64,000 bases of DNA from Cnuella takakiae (GCF_001953305.1 NZ_MTFE01000010.1:1473015-1537014), one strand, 5' to 3'; shown: positions 26,506 through 35,848, counted from the stretch's first letter. Notes: generated from the letters alone by a model not told the origin. Numbers and translations are program-made.

Positions 26506-27549
26506 ATGAAACCATCCTTGTCGCGTTATTGGACCTTTCAGTTGTTGGGATGGGGTGTGTTTGCCCTGATCAATATTTTCTTTTCCCTGGTATTTAATAT
26601 GTTCAGCACCCGCATGCTGTTCCGCCTGGTTTTTTTCGTGGAAATCGGCATTCTTTTTACCCACCTGATGCGGGAGGTGATCCACAAAGTGGGCCTGCTG
26701 ATGCGCAAGCTCCAGCACCAGATCGTGATCTTTATCATGCTCACCATCATCTTTGGTTTGCTGTGGGCCCTGGTGCAAACACCTTTTGAGATCATCTGCG
26801 ACCTGCGCTCCGGTGCCAATAAGGACAAGCCCTTTCACATGCTGTTTATCATTAATTTCAGCATGGTGTTGCCGCTGTTCCTGATCTGGAACCTCATTTA
26901 CTTTATGTACCATTATGTGCAGAAGAGCCGCAAGCAGCAGATGGATACCATCAAGCTGGAGGCACTGGTAAAAGAGCTGGAACTCAAAACCATCAAGGCG
27001 CATATCAACCCGCATTTTATTTTCAATGCCCTCAATGGCATCCGTTCGCTGATCGACCTCGACCCGCCGCGTGCCCGCCGGGCCGTAACGGAGCTTAGTA
27101 ATATTTTGCGCAGCAGCCTCAGCGCCGAGAAAGGTGAAACCATTGCGTTTAAGGACGAACTAAGAATTGTAAAGGACTACCTGGCCCTGGAGCATATGCG
27201 TTTTGAAGACCGCCTGCGGATCGACTACAAAGTTGACGATGCTACCCTCAACCAGCCCGTGCCGCCCATGATGCTGCAAACCCTGGTGGAGAATGCCATC
27301 AAGCATGGGATTTCCAAACAGGTGGCTGGTGGTATTGTGGAGGTGACTTCCGATTACAAGGATAATTTCCACGAACTGATCGTACGCAATTCGGGGGTGT
27401 TCAATGGCGGTACTTCAAAAAGCGGCGGTTTTGGATTGAGCAGTACCCGCGACCGCCTGCAACTATTGTATGGCGAGAAGGCCCGCTTCGAAATCAGGCA
27501 GGCCGAACCCGAAGTGGTGGAGGCCAGGGTGTTGATTCCGCTTAATTAA
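26506..27549 (+). CDS. LytS-type sensor histidine kinase
   Basis: A 347-residue kinase. Four membrane helices fill residues 10-140 (WGVFALINIFFSLVF, MLFRLVFFVEIGIL, VIFIMLTIIFGLLWALV, FIINFSMVLPLFLIWNLIYF), with no large sensor domain outside. A short coiled coil leads to the His_kinase domain: KTIKAHINPHFIFNALN with phospho-acceptor H170, then LVENAIKHG and GFGLSSTRDRL of the ATPase. It should phosphorylate the LytTR regulator encoded 185 bases downstream. A TAGCTTTA box lies only four bases before the ATG. Signal and target genes are unknown. Confidence 0.92.
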   Translation: MKPSLSRYWTFQLLGWGVFALINIFFSLVFNMFSTRMLFRLVFFVEIGILFTHLMREVIHKVGLLMRKLQHQIVIFIMLTIIFGLLWALVQTPFEIICDLRSGANKDKPFHMLFIINFSMVLPLFLIWNLIYFMYHYVQKSRKQQMDTIKLEALVKELELKTIKAHINPHFIFNALNGIRSLIDLDPPRARRAVTELSNILRSSLSAEKGETIAFKDELRIVKDYLALEHMRFEDRLRIDYKVDDATLNQPVPPMMLQTLVENAIKHGISKQVAGGIVEVTSDYKDNFHELIVRNSGVFNGGTSKSGGFGLSSTRDRLQLLYGEKARFEIRQAEPEVVEARVLIPLN

Positions 27550-27562
27550 GTAAAGCGTCAAT

Positions 27563-27709
27563 GGGCAATGGTGAATAGTGAATAGTGAATTTGAGAGCTC
27601 ATTATATTCAATCAGGCTTTTATTTATCTGGTATAAACATCTTTTACGATAGTAACTTAAATCCTCCTCCAATCGTCTAACTACTCACTATTCACCATTG
27701 CCTATTCAC
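27563..27709. repeat. GGCAATGGTGAATAGTGAAT inverted repeat between kinase and regulator genes
   Basis: GGCAATGGTGAATAGTGAAT (27564-27583) and ACTCACTATTCACCATTGCC (27683-27702) pair with one mismatch around a 99-base loop. The same vocabulary recurs at 35325-35380 and 44938-44990. Confidence 0.85.
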
Positions 27710-27734
27710 CAATAACACTGCATAAACCAACTAT

Positions 27735-28478
27735 ATGAGCCTCAAAGCAATCATCATCGACGACGAACGCCTTGCCCGCCTCGAACTGCGCCGTATGCTC
27801 CAGGATTTCCCCGAAATAGAAGTGGTGGACGAAGCCGCCAATGCCGACGAGGGGCTGGCCCGCATCGAAAGCCATAACCCCGATATCATTTTCCTGGACA
27901 TTCAAATGCCGGGCAAAACAGGTTTTGACCTGCTTTCCGAACTGGACCGCTCGCCCCAGGTAATCTTTACCACGGCCTATGATGAATATGCGCTGAAGGC
28001 CTTCGAGGTAAATGCCCTCGACTACCTGCTGAAGCCCATCGAGCCCAAGCGCCTCGCCGATGCCGTACACAAGCTGCACAATGGCGAAGGAAACGGCAAC
28101 GGACATACGCATTTGTCGGTACCGGGCGAAAACCGCAGCCTGCTGGGCGAGAACGACCAGGTATTTGTAAAAGACGGTGAGCGCTGCTGGTTTGTAAAGC
28201 TGTCCGATATCCGCCTGTTTGAAAGTGTGGGCAACTATGCCAAGGTGTTCTTTGGCAACAACAAACCCCTTATTCTTAAATCGCTCAATGCCCTGGAAGA
28301 GCGGCTGGATGAAAAGGTGTTTTTCCGGGCCAACCGCAAACACATCGTGAACCTGCGCCTGATCGAAAAGATCGAACCTTACTTTAATGGCGGCCTGCTG
28401 CTGGAACTGAAAGGCGGCGAGAAGGTGGAAGTGAGCCGCAGGCAAACGGTGAAATTCAAGGAGATGATGTCGCTGTAA
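27735..28478 (+). CDS. LytTR-family response regulator
   Basis: A 247-residue regulator. Receiver domain with DDE at 9-11, phospho-acceptor D55 in IIFLDIQMPG, T in TTAYDEYALKAF and K in YLLKPIEP. A flexible Gly/Asn/His-rich linker (NGEGNGNGHTH) leads to a LytTR DNA-binding domain (DGERCWFVKLSDIRLFESVGNYAKV to VSRRQTVKFKEMM). LytTR proteins bind DNA through a beta-rich domain and regulate many envelope and signalling genes. Its partner kinase is the preceding gene. Targets cannot be named from the sequence. Confidence 0.93.
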   Translation: MSLKAIIIDDERLARLELRRMLQDFPEIEVVDEAANADEGLARIESHNPDIIFLDIQMPGKTGFDLLSELDRSPQVIFTTAYDEYALKAFEVNALDYLLKPIEPKRLADAVHKLHNGEGNGNGHTHLSVPGENRSLLGENDQVFVKDGERCWFVKLSDIRLFESVGNYAKVFFGNNKPLILKSLNALEERLDEKVFFRANRKHIVNLRLIEKIEPYFNGGLLLELKGGEKVEVSRRQTVKFKEMMSL

Positions 28479-28526
28479 TTGGCTAAAAGCGGCCCGGCCA
28501 GCTGGCAGCGGCTCCGAACTGCCTGT

Positions 28527-28648
28527 TTCTTGCCGGTGGCCCGGCCAGTTATTCATCCCATTGCACCCGGTTTCCCTACCAACAATCAATCGTTTATAGT
28601 AATCAAGTAATCTTGAAGGCCGCTCATTGGCCGGGCCACTGGCAAGAA
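28527..28648. repeat. Inverted repeat before the M28 peptidase gene
   Basis: TTCTTGCCGGTGGCCCGGCC plus A (28527-28547) and its inverse TGGCCGGGCCACTGGCAAGA plus A (28628-28648) pair over 21 bases with one G-T mismatch. Further GGCCCGGCCAG and GGCCTGGCCAGTG words lie on both sides. Confidence 0.85.
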
Positions 28649-28706
28649 CCCTTAATTTAGGAGCTTCTAAAAAGTGGCCTGGCCAGTGCGGCCCCTATAT
28701 TTACTT

Positions 28707-29987
28707 ATGAAAAGAATATTTCTGGGCCTCCTCCTGGCCTCCGGTACCCTTGCCTGTGCGCAAACGAATAGCAAGTTGATCAACGTGGCAGAGGTGCGCC
28801 GCATCGAGTCGGTGCTGGCAAGCGACAGCATGCAGGGCCGCCGTGCAGGCACTCCCGGCAGCGACAAGGCCGCTGCTTTCATTGCTGCTGAATTCAAGAA
28901 GGCTGGTTTGCAGCCCGTAGCTAATGGCAGCTACCTGCAGTCTTTTTCGGTATTTAAGCCCAAGTTCCTTGGGCTGGAAGCTACCGTAAATGGCGCCGCC
29001 TTCGATAGCCGCAACGTAATTGTAGTAACCACCCAGCCCGAGGTAGCACTCACCCAGGCTTCCGGTTATGAAACGGTAACAGTAAGTGCCGGCGACGACC
29101 TTTCGGGTAAGGTGATGGGTGCCCTACAGGGCGGAAAAAATGCAGTGGTATTAATTGATACTTCTTTTGCCAAAACCTTCCCCCGCCTCCAGTCGCTGAA
29201 GCGCCAACTGTTCCAGGGTACACCCAACGTGGTATTTATGCTCACTGCCGACAAGCCTTCCGCTTATTCGGTAAAGGCTACGCATAGCTTTGAAGAAACC
29301 CGTATGGCCAACGTGGTGGGCATCCTTCCCGGCAAGGCCAAAAAAGCGGAGCAGGTGATCTTCTCCGGTCATTACGACCACCTGGGGTTGGGTAAGGCTG
29401 TAAACGGCGACTCTATCTACAATGGCGCCAACGATGATGCCGCCGGTACTACCGCAGTGATCATGCTGGCCAACCATTTTAAAAAGCAGAACAACAATGA
29501 GCGCACCCTGGTGTTTGCGGCCTTTACCGCCGAAGAAGTGGGTGGTTTTGGCGCTACTTATTTCTCCCGCCAGTTCGACCCAGCTAAAGTTGCGGCCATG
29601 TTCAACATTGAAATGATTGGTACCGAAAGCAAGTGGGGCAAAAACTCGGCTTATATCACCGGTTTTGAAAAAACCGATATGGGTGCCATCCTCCAGCGCA
29701 ACCTGGAGGGCACGGGCTTTACCTTCCATCCCGATCCTTACCCCGACCAGCAATTGTTTTACCGCTCCGACAATGCCACCCTCGCCCGCCTGGGTGTGCC
29801 CGCGCATACCATTTCCACTTCCAAAATGGACAGTGAGAAGTTTTACCACACTGTGGATGATGAAGTAGAAACGCTTGATATGGATAATATGGCTGCCATC
29901 ATTGAAGCCATTGCCAAGAGCAGCGCATCCATTATTTCCGGAAAAGATAGCCCTTCGAGGGTGAAGCAGGAAGACCTGAAGCGGTAA
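28707..29987 (+). CDS. Exported M28-family zinc peptidase
   Basis: A 426-residue protein with signal peptide MKRIFLGLLLASGTLACAQ. After a protease-associated-like insert, the M28 catalytic domain begins near residue 210: SGHYDHLG (first zinc His), NGANDDAAGT (bridging Asp), FAAFTAEEVGGFGA (catalytic Glu and ligand), NIEMIG and VPAHTIS (last His). The fourth ligand position is Glu rather than the more usual Asp. Such enzymes are aminopeptidases, and location should be periplasm or outer surface. ATG 28707 was preferred to GTG 28674 because it starts the signal peptide; a TATATTTA box ends three bases before it. Confidence 0.9.
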   Translation: MKRIFLGLLLASGTLACAQTNSKLINVAEVRRIESVLASDSMQGRRAGTPGSDKAAAFIAAEFKKAGLQPVANGSYLQSFSVFKPKFLGLEATVNGAAFDSRNVIVVTTQPEVALTQASGYETVTVSAGDDLSGKVMGALQGGKNAVVLIDTSFAKTFPRLQSLKRQLFQGTPNVVFMLTADKPSAYSVKATHSFEETRMANVVGILPGKAKKAEQVIFSGHYDHLGLGKAVNGDSIYNGANDDAAGTTAVIMLANHFKKQNNNERTLVFAAFTAEEVGGFGATYFSRQFDPAKVAAMFNIEMIGTESKWGKNSAYITGFEKTDMGAILQRNLEGTGFTFHPDPYPDQQLFYRSDNATLARLGVPAHTISTSKMDSEKFYHTVDDEVETLDMDNMAAIIEAIAKSSASIISGKDSPSRVKQEDLKR

Positions 29988-30105
29988 TTCCATTGTTGGG
30001 AAAGCTGCAAGCTTTTAGCTGCAAGGCTAGCTTAATCCAAAAAGGTTTATTGCTGGTACATACCCGAACCTTGTCAGGTATTAGGTTCTTGTTAACCGCA
30101 ACAGC

Positions 30106-30190
30106 TGTCATGCCGAACTTGTTTCGGCATCCCCTTTTGTAAACAAATACCCGAAGGTGTAAGGAGATGCTGCCATACGTCAGCATGACA
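30106..30190. repeat. TGTCATGCCGAACTTG repeat, unit 2
   Basis: Left arm identical to unit 1 (30106-30131). The right arm GATGCTGCCATACGTCAGCA plus TGACA (30166-30190) has diverged. Confidence 0.8.
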
Positions 30191-30204
30191 AACCCCGTGA
30201 ACAC

Positions 30205-30287
30205 TGTCGTGCCGAACCTGTTAAGGCATCCTCCCAACCACCGAAGTGTCCGATAGCAGAAGGAGATGGCGCGACGTCGGCATGCCA
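30205..30287. repeat. TGTCATGCCGAACTTG repeat, unit 3 (decayed)
   Basis: TGTCGTGCCGAACCTGTTAA and GGCATC, with right arm GATGGCGCGACGTCGGCATG. Directly follows unit 2, making a tandem pair as at 60504-60686. Confidence 0.7.
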
Positions 30288-30600
30288 AGTTTTTAAAGGA
30301 TGCCAATTGTTTTTGAACCACGCCAAAACATTCTTATCACCTGGAAGTGTACGGTTGTATGAAACTTAATTGATCCGGTAGCGAAATATGCTTAATAAGA
30401 GAAGGGGTATCCGCAACGGTACCCTTTCTTGTTATATGCTTTGGCTCTTCCCACTTTTACGGTAAACTGGGAACAAGGTGGGGACATACTAGGGATATAG
30501 TAGGGAGAAGGTAGGGACAAGTATAGGTTTAGGGTTTGGGGTTAAGGGTTTGGCGTTGAAGGTTCCTTTTTTGGTGTTCGTTGTCCTTTATGGTACAAGG

Positions 30601-30689
30601 TTTTTAGCCCACGGTTTCGTTTTTAGCCCACGGTTTCAACCGTGGGACAGAAACAATCCGAGTGGCAGAAAACCGTTTCAACGGTTTTT
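30601..30689. repeat. TTTTTAGCCCACGGTTTC direct repeat and two hairpins
   Basis: TTTTTAGCCCACGGTTTC occurs at 30601 and, shifted by 19 bases, at 30620. The second copy forms the hairpin CCCACGGTT-TC-AACCGTGGG (30627-30646). A second hairpin AAAACCGT-TTCA-ACGGTTTT (30669-30688) follows, with T runs that could end transcription toward the GGGP synthase gene or from it. Confidence 0.75.
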
Positions 30690-30711
30690 GGGCCCCCTTG
30701 AAGATTTGCTA

Positions 30712-31473
30712 TTATCCAGCACCAACTAAATGCCCGCTGGCTTGGTTAACCGCCGCTGCCAACTCCGGTAATAGTTCTGGAACCTCTTCCAACACATTTC
30801 CTACTACCACAATATCGGCTCCGGCCTTTGCCGCGTCGTATGCCTGCTGAGGCGTTCGGATCCCTCCGCCAACTACCAAGGGAATGCCTATTTGTGCCGC
30901 AACGGCATGGATCATCCCGGTAGGCACAGGCCGGGGGGCGCCGCTGCCGGCGTCTATAAAAATCAATTTCATACCCAGCAGCTCACCGGCAAGGGCGGTG
31001 CTTACGGCAATATCAGACTTGTTATGGGGCAGGGGCGTGGTATTGCTGATATAAGACACGGTAGTAGGTGCACCGCCATCCACCAGCATATAACCGGTGG
31101 AGAGCACTTCCAACCCGCTCCGTTTTACCCCCGGTGCCGACAGTACCTGCTGGCCGATCAGCAACTCCGGATTGCGGCCCGAAATGAGGGAAAGGTAGAG
31201 CAGGGCATCGGCAGCAGGGGTGAGGTGGGTAGCCGCCCCGGGAAAGAGCACTACGGGAATGGTGCATTGCACCTTGATTGCCTGAACGGTTGCTTCAAGC
31301 CTGCCCGAAAGCAGGAGGCTGCCCCCCACAAAGAAATAATCTACACCTGCTGTAACAGCCAGTTCAACCAACCGGGAGAGGTGCGTCTCATCCGCCTTGT
31401 CCGGGTCGACTAGCACGGCCAGGGCTTTGCGCCGCTGCGCTTTTAAATGCATCAGAGCAGGGTAGAGGGGCAT
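30712..31473 (-). CDS. Geranylgeranylglyceryl phosphate synthase family protein
   Basis: A 253-residue TIM-barrel protein of the PcrB/GGGPS family, which joins a polyprenyl diphosphate to sn-glycerol 1-phosphate, the first ether-lipid step best known from archaea. Motifs are AVLVDPDKAD near the N terminus, DYFFVGGSLLL, PVVLFPGAATHLTPAADALLYLSLISGRNPELLIG, FIDAGSGAPRPVP and the phosphate loop VVGGGIRTPQQA. The length and FPG/GRNPE features fit the group seen in archaea and Bacteroidota rather than heptaprenyl PcrB. ATG 31473 is preferred over TTG 31497, which overlaps a near -7 box. No partner enzyme such as a G1P dehydrogenase is in the window. Confidence 0.9.
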   Translation of the reverse strand: MPLYPALMHLKAQRRKALAVLVDPDKADETHLSRLVELAVTAGVDYFFVGGSLLLSGRLEATVQAIKVQCTIPVVLFPGAATHLTPAADALLYLSLISGRNPELLIGQQVLSAPGVKRSGLEVLSTGYMLVDGGAPTTVSYISNTTPLPHNKSDIAVSTALAGELLGMKLIFIDAGSGAPRPVPTGMIHAVAAQIGIPLVVGGGIRTPQQAYDAAKAGADIVVVGNVLEEVPELLPELAAAVNQASGHLVGAG

Positions 31474-31952
31474 GGGGAACGGATTATAAGCCAGCAAAAG
31501 TGCGAAACTTTGCTCATTGTGGTTAGGTGCCGGAAGTTTACCTGCTTTGGAGGTGATAACAAGCGCCAGTTAGCTTGGTTTTCCGGTAGCCGGCAGGGCC
31601 TCAATTTGCGGCGTTTGATAAGCAAAAATGGCTTGGAAAATGCAGGATGCTGGTATAGGCTGGGCCAGTTTTGGGGAAAACCCCTACAGTTTTCCCGATT
31701 TGGCTGAAATGCAAGCTGGACAATAGTTTCAGGCTTGTGGGGGCCATATCCTCACCCCTGTGAAAATGGGCGTTTCGCCTAAAAAAAGTTTGCCACATGC
31801 TGTGCATTTCCCGTGCATAACTCACCAAACGCAGCAAGGGCTTGCATTACAAAAAATGTCCACGAAGGTTGTGCACAGGTGTGCATATCTCTGGCTCCTT
31901 TTTTTCGACAGGTACGGATAATTTCGATGTCCCACAAGACTTCGGAGGAGAC
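31474..31952. other. Leader region between GGGP synthase and nrdJ
   Basis: About 480 bases between divergent genes. I found no cobalamin-riboswitch box and no NrdR box. The only structure is a cluster of TGTGCA words (CTGTGCATTTCCCGTGCATA at 31799-31818, and GTTGTGCACAGGTGTGCATA at 31869-31888, with the palindrome TGTGCACA), which could be an operator. Confidence 0.5.
31919..31926 (+). promoter_or_regulatory. Near-consensus -7 element for nrdJ
   Basis: TAATTTCG has one mismatch to TAnnTTTG and lies 26 bases before the chosen ATG. A frame extending to 31842 would include it, which argues against that longer start. Confidence 0.4.
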
Positions 31953-34900
31953 ATGGACCTGTTCAACATAAACGAATTTGATATGCCTACTGCTAAAAAA
32001 ACCGCTGCTAAAGGCCTGACCTTTACCCGCAAATACACCAGCGATGCCAAGCCGGTGTTCGACCTCTTCGAGTACGACTACCGTACTTCCGTGATCCGCA
32101 ACCCTAGTGGGGAAGTGGTGTTCGAACTGAACAACGTGGAAGTGCCCAAAGGCTGGAGCCAGATCGCTACCGATATCCTGGCCCAGAAGTACTTCCGTAA
32201 GGCCGGTGTGCCCCAGCCCGACGGGTCGCTGGGTCGCGAAACCTCGGTAAAACAGGTAGCCCACCGCATGGCCAACTGCTGGAAAGTATGGGGAGAGCGC
32301 TATGGCTATTTTGCTACTGAGAAGGACGCTACCGTATTTTACGAAGAGCTGGTTTATAGCATCCTGGCGCAAATGTGCGTGCCCAACTCACCGCAGTGGT
32401 TCAATACCGGCCTGCACGAGAGCTACGGCATCACCGGTGCTCCTCAAGGACACTATTATGTTGACCCTATCGACGGCCAACTGAAGAACTCTACCTCTGC
32501 ATACGAACGTCCCCAGCCCCACGCCTGCTTTATCCTGAGCGTGAACGACGACCTGGTGAACGATGGCGGTATCATGGACCTGTGGGTGCGTGAGGCCCGC
32601 ATCTTCAAATACGGTTCGGGTGTAGGTACCAACTACTCCAACATCCGTGGTGAAGGCGAAAAGCTTTCCGGTGGCGGTTCTTCTTCGGGCCTGATGTCCT
32701 TCCTGAAGATCGGCGACCGTGCTGCAGGTGCCATCAAGAGCGGTGGTACCACCCGCCGGGCTGCCAAGATGGTGTGCCTCGACCTCGATCACCCCGAGAT
32801 CGTTGAGTTTGTAAACTGGAAAGTGGAGGAGGAGAAGAAAGTGGGCGCCCTCATTGCTGCCGGTTATGCCAGCGACTACGAAGGCGAAGCTTACCGCACC
32901 GTATCGGGTCAGAACTCGAACAACTCGGTACGTATCCCCAACTCTTTCTTCGAGAAACTCGAAAAAGGCGAAGACTGGGAACTCAAAGCCCGCACCGATG
33001 GCCGCACCATGAAAAAAGTGCCCGCCCGTGAGCTGTGGAACCAGATCGCTTATGCCGCATGGCGTTGCGCCGACCCCGGCACCCAGTACAATACCACCAT
33101 CAACGAGTGGCATACCTGCCCCGAAGGTGGCGAAATCAGGGCTTCCAACCCCTGCTCGGAGTACATGTTCCTGGATAACACCGCATGTAACCTGGCATCG
33201 GCCAACCTGATGAAGTTTTACGACAACGATACCAACCACTTCGATGTGGAAGGTTTTGAATATGTTTGCCGCCTGTGGACCACCGTACTGGAAGTTTCCG
33301 TACTGATGGCACAGTTCCCCTCCAAAGAAGTAGCCCAGCTGAGCTACGACTACCGCACCCTCGGTTTAGGTTATGCCAACCTGGGTTCGCTCCTGATGGT
33401 CAGCGGTATTCCGTATGATAGCGAGAAGGCCCGTGCCATTTCCGGCGCCCTTACCGCCATCATGACCGGTACGGCCTACAAAACTTCGGCTGAGATGGCC
33501 TCCTTCCTGGGCGCCTTCCCCCGCTACGAAGAAAACAAGCAGCACATGATGCGCGTAATGCGCAACCACCGCCTGGCCGCTTACGATGCCGACGCCTACG
33601 AAGGCCTGAGCATCAAGCCCCAGGGTCTGAAAGCGCAGTTCTGCCCCGACTATATGCTGAAAGCCGCCTGCAAGGCGTGGGATGATGCAGTAGAGCTGGG
33701 TGAGCAGTTCGGCTATCGCAACGCACAAACCACTGTTATCGCCCCTACCGGTACCATTGGCCTGGTAATGGACTGCGATACCACCGGTGTGGAACCCGAT
33801 TTTGCCCTGGTTAAATTCAAGAAGCTTTCCGGTGGCGGTTACTTCAAGATCATCAACCAGTCGGTGCCTGTTGCCCTGAAGAACCTGGGTTATGGTGCCA
33901 AAGAAGTGGATGCCATTGTAAAATACGCAGTAGGTGCAGGCTCTTTTGCCGGTGCGCCCCACATCAACCACCAGACCCTGAGCGAGAAAGGTTTTATCGC
34001 CGAGGAAATCAAGAAACTGGATAAGGCCGTTGGTGCCGCCTTTGAAATCGGTTTTGTATTCAACGTATACAACCTGGGCGAAGAGTGCCTGCAGCGTCTG
34101 GGCTTCAAACCCGAAGATTACTACAACTTCGAATGGAGCCTGCTGGAAGCCCTCGGCTTCACCGGCGAGCAGATCGATGCTGCCAATGACTATGTATGCG
34201 GTACCATGACCGTGGAAGGTGCGCCTTTCCTGAAAGACGAACACCTGCCCGTTTTCGACTGTGCCAACAAGTGCGGCAACAAAGGCGAGCGGTATATCCA
34301 TGCACACGGCCACATCAAGATGATGGCTGCTGCACAACCCTTCCTGTCGGGTGCCATCTCCAAAACCATCAACCTGCCCCACGAAGCAGAAGTTGAAGAA
34401 ATTGCCGACTCTTACCTGCTTAGCTGGCAGATGGGCCTCAAAGCCTGCGCCCTCTACCGCGATGGTTCCAAACTGAGCCAGCCCCTGAGCAACAAGAGTG
34501 ACAAGAAGAAAAAAGAAGACGAACCCGCCGAGGCAGAAGCCGAAACAACTGCTGATATCACCGGTAGCGGTATCGTAGATATGGGCAAGCTCACCATCGA
34601 AGAGCTGCTCGACGAAGTACAGAAAAGGGTACAGGCATCGCCCGACACCCAACTGAAGCGCGACCTGGCCCGTATCGTTGAACGCCGCACCCTGCCTGCC
34701 AAACGCCGTGGGTTTACCCAAAAGGCCAAGATCAACGGTCAGGCCGTGTTTGTACGCACCGGTGAGTATGCCGATGGTACTGTAGGGGAGATCTTCATCG
34801 ACATGGCCAAGGAAGGCGCTACCATGCGCTCGATGCTCAACTGCTTTGCCATTGCCGTTTCGCTTGGCCTGCAGTATGGTGTGCCCCTGGAAGAATTTGT

Positions 34901-35321
34901 AGAGAAATTTGTATTCACCAAGTTCGACCCCGCCGGTTTTGTAGAGCACCCGAACATCAAGTCTACCACTTCAATCGTTGACTTTATCTTCCGGATGCTG
35001 GGTTACGAGTACCTCAACCGTACCGACCTGGTGCATGTGCTGGACAAACCCGAAGTACAGAACACCGGTACCGACAGCTGGGACGATCAGCCTGCCAAGG
35101 CGCCCGAACTGTCGAATGTACGGGTAGTAGCTTCGGTGGCTCCTGCAAAGCCTGTCCAAAAGACGGCTGTAAAAGCTGAAGTGGGTATGGATGCGGTAAA
35201 CGCTGCTGCCAAGAGCATGCAAAGCGATGCCCCGGCCTGTAACACCTGTGGCCACATCACCGTACGCAGCGGCACCTGCTACAAGTGCCTCAACTGCGGC
35301 AACAGCATGGGTTGCAGCTAA
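31953..35321 (+). CDS. nrdJ: Adenosylcobalamin-dependent (class II) ribonucleotide reductase
   Basis: About 1122 residues. The enzyme reduces ribonucleotides using a radical made from coenzyme B12, so it needs no oxygen and no NrdB partner. Visible marks are CVPNSPQWFNTGL, GSGVGTNYSNIRG, the active-site Cys in NPCSEYMFLDNTACNLASANL, APTGTIG and a cysteine-rich C terminus (ACNTCGHITVRSGTCYKCLN, then CGNSMGCS) used for re-reduction. ATG 31953 is preceded by TCGGAGGAG, a strong Shine-Dalgarno site, and is chosen over 31842, which reads through the promoter region. A charged Lys/Glu stretch near residue 850 (SDKKKKEDEPAEAEAE) is a linker. Confidence 0.95.
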   Translation: MDLFNINEFDMPTAKKTAAKGLTFTRKYTSDAKPVFDLFEYDYRTSVIRNPSGEVVFELNNVEVPKGWSQIATDILAQKYFRKAGVPQPDGSLGRETSVKQVAHRMANCWKVWGERYGYFATEKDATVFYEELVYSILAQMCVPNSPQWFNTGLHESYGITGAPQGHYYVDPIDGQLKNSTSAYERPQPHACFILSVNDDLVNDGGIMDLWVREARIFKYGSGVGTNYSNIRGEGEKLSGGGSSSGLMSFLKIGDRAAGAIKSGGTTRRAAKMVCLDLDHPEIVEFVNWKVEEEKKVGALIAAGYASDYEGEAYRTVSGQNSNNSVRIPNSFFEKLEKGEDWELKARTDGRTMKKVPARELWNQIAYAAWRCADPGTQYNTTINEWHTCPEGGEIRASNPCSEYMFLDNTACNLASANLMKFYDNDTNHFDVEGFEYVCRLWTTVLEVSVLMAQFPSKEVAQLSYDYRTLGLGYANLGSLLMVSGIPYDSEKARAISGALTAIMTGTAYKTSAEMASFLGAFPRYEENKQHMMRVMRNHRLAAYDADAYEGLSIKPQGLKAQFCPDYMLKAACKAWDDAVELGEQFGYRNAQTTVIAPTGTIGLVMDCDTTGVEPDFALVKFKKLSGGGYFKIINQSVPVALKNLGYGAKEVDAIVKYAVGAGSFAGAPHINHQTLSEKGFIAEEIKKLDKAVGAAFEIGFVFNVYNLGEECLQRLGFKPEDYYNFEWSLLEALGFTGEQIDAANDYVCGTMTVEGAPFLKDEHLPVFDCANKCGNKGERYIHAHGHIKMMAAAQPFLSGAISKTINLPHEAEVEEIADSYLLSWQMGLKACALYRDGSKLSQPLSNKSDKKKKEDEPAEAEAETTADITGSGIVDMGKLTIEELLDEVQKRVQASPDTQLKRDLARIVERRTLPAKRRGFTQKAKINGQAVFVRTGEYADGTVGEIFIDMAKEGATMRSMLNCFAIAVSLGLQYGVPLEEFVEKFVFTKFDPAGFVEHPNIKSTTSIVDFIFRMLGYEYLNRTDLVHVLDKPEVQNTGTDSWDDQPAKAPELSNVRVVASVAPAKPVQKTAVKAEVGMDAVNAAAKSMQSDAPACNTCGHITVRSGTCYKCLNCGNSMGCS

Positions 35322-35324
35322 GGC

Positions 35325-35380
35325 GTGAATGGTGAATAGTGAGTGGTCAATCAATCATTATTCACCATTGCCCATTCACC
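35325..35380. repeat. GGTGAATAGTGAG inverted repeat after nrdJ
   Basis: GTGAATGGTGAATAGTGAGT and ATTATTCACCATTGCCCATT (ending CACC) form a short stem starting four bases after the stop codon. Same vocabulary as 27563-27709 and 44938-44990. Confidence 0.75.
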
Positions 35381-35411
35381 TGATAGTAGTTATGATAAGC
35401 CTCTTATAAAC

Positions 35412-35440
35412 AAAGATCCCGCTGCGAGGCGGGATCTTTT
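35412..35440 (+). terminator. Intrinsic terminator after nrdJ
   Basis: AAAGATCCCGC/GCGGGATCTTTT-type stem (AAAGATCCCGCTGCGAGGCG then GGATCTTTT) with a small loop and T run. Confidence 0.85.
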
Positions 35441-35472
35441 CAGTTTCATTGTGATGAGTGCAGGTAGGCTTT

Positions 35473-35637
35473 TCAGCTTACATGGCTGGCATCCTGCTGC
35501 TCCAGTATCATATCAATGGTGCCGGTGAGTAGGGGATACTTCTCTTTAACGTAATCGGCCACCGACTGTATTACTACCTCTACCTGATCTTGGGGTAAGC
35601 CTGTGTCGGTAATAACTTTTTTAACCAAAGGGTTCAT
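35473..35637 (-). CDS. 54-residue protein, paralogue of the 66-residue protein next door
   Basis: Below the usual ORF length cut-off. It begins MNPLVKKVITDTGLPQDQVE and ends QDASHVS. The middle DYVKEKYPLLTGTI aligns with DFVVEKYPMLQGAV of the 66-residue protein 211 bases downstream on the same strand, and L..DQ..VV also matches. That similarity is the main reason to believe the gene is real. Both are predicted to be two- or three-helix bundles without signal or membrane segments. Function is unknown to me. Confidence 0.65.
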   Translation of the reverse strand: MNPLVKKVITDTGLPQDQVEVVIQSVADYVKEKYPLLTGTIDMILEQQDASHVS

Positions 35638-35848
35638 AGGGTTTCATTTGCTTTTAATGCAGCTGCAAACTAAATCCTTTTGTTTTATATGATGAAAAAA
35701 ATAGATGGATTTTGATTAGTTGTCTATGAACCTCGGTATTTCAACGGCCGGCACGATGGATACACCATAATGACCTTGTTGTTATTTGCAATGCTGCAAA
35801 AGAAAAAGCACCTCCTCATGGAAGTGCTTCGCAAAATGGTTCTACCTA

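Larger units (their letters stand above)
29988..30711. other. Gene-free stretch of 724 bases made of repeats
   Basis: No supported gene. The left half holds two decayed TGTCATGCCGAACTTG units. The middle (30300-30460) has nothing recognisable. At 30476-30570 come GGGGACATACTAGGGATATA, GTAGGGAGAAGGTAGGGAC and GGTTTAGGGTTTGGGG words. At 30601-30689 lie a direct repeat and two hairpins. Confidence 0.75.

Noticed and set aside
31498-31952. Cobalamin riboswitch before nrdJ
   Set aside because: The conserved B12 box and core could not be found on the plus strand; only TGTGCA words are present.
31842-31952. 37-residue N-terminal extension of NrdJ
   Set aside because: Crosses the likely -7 box, and ATG 31953 has a strong ribosome-binding site.
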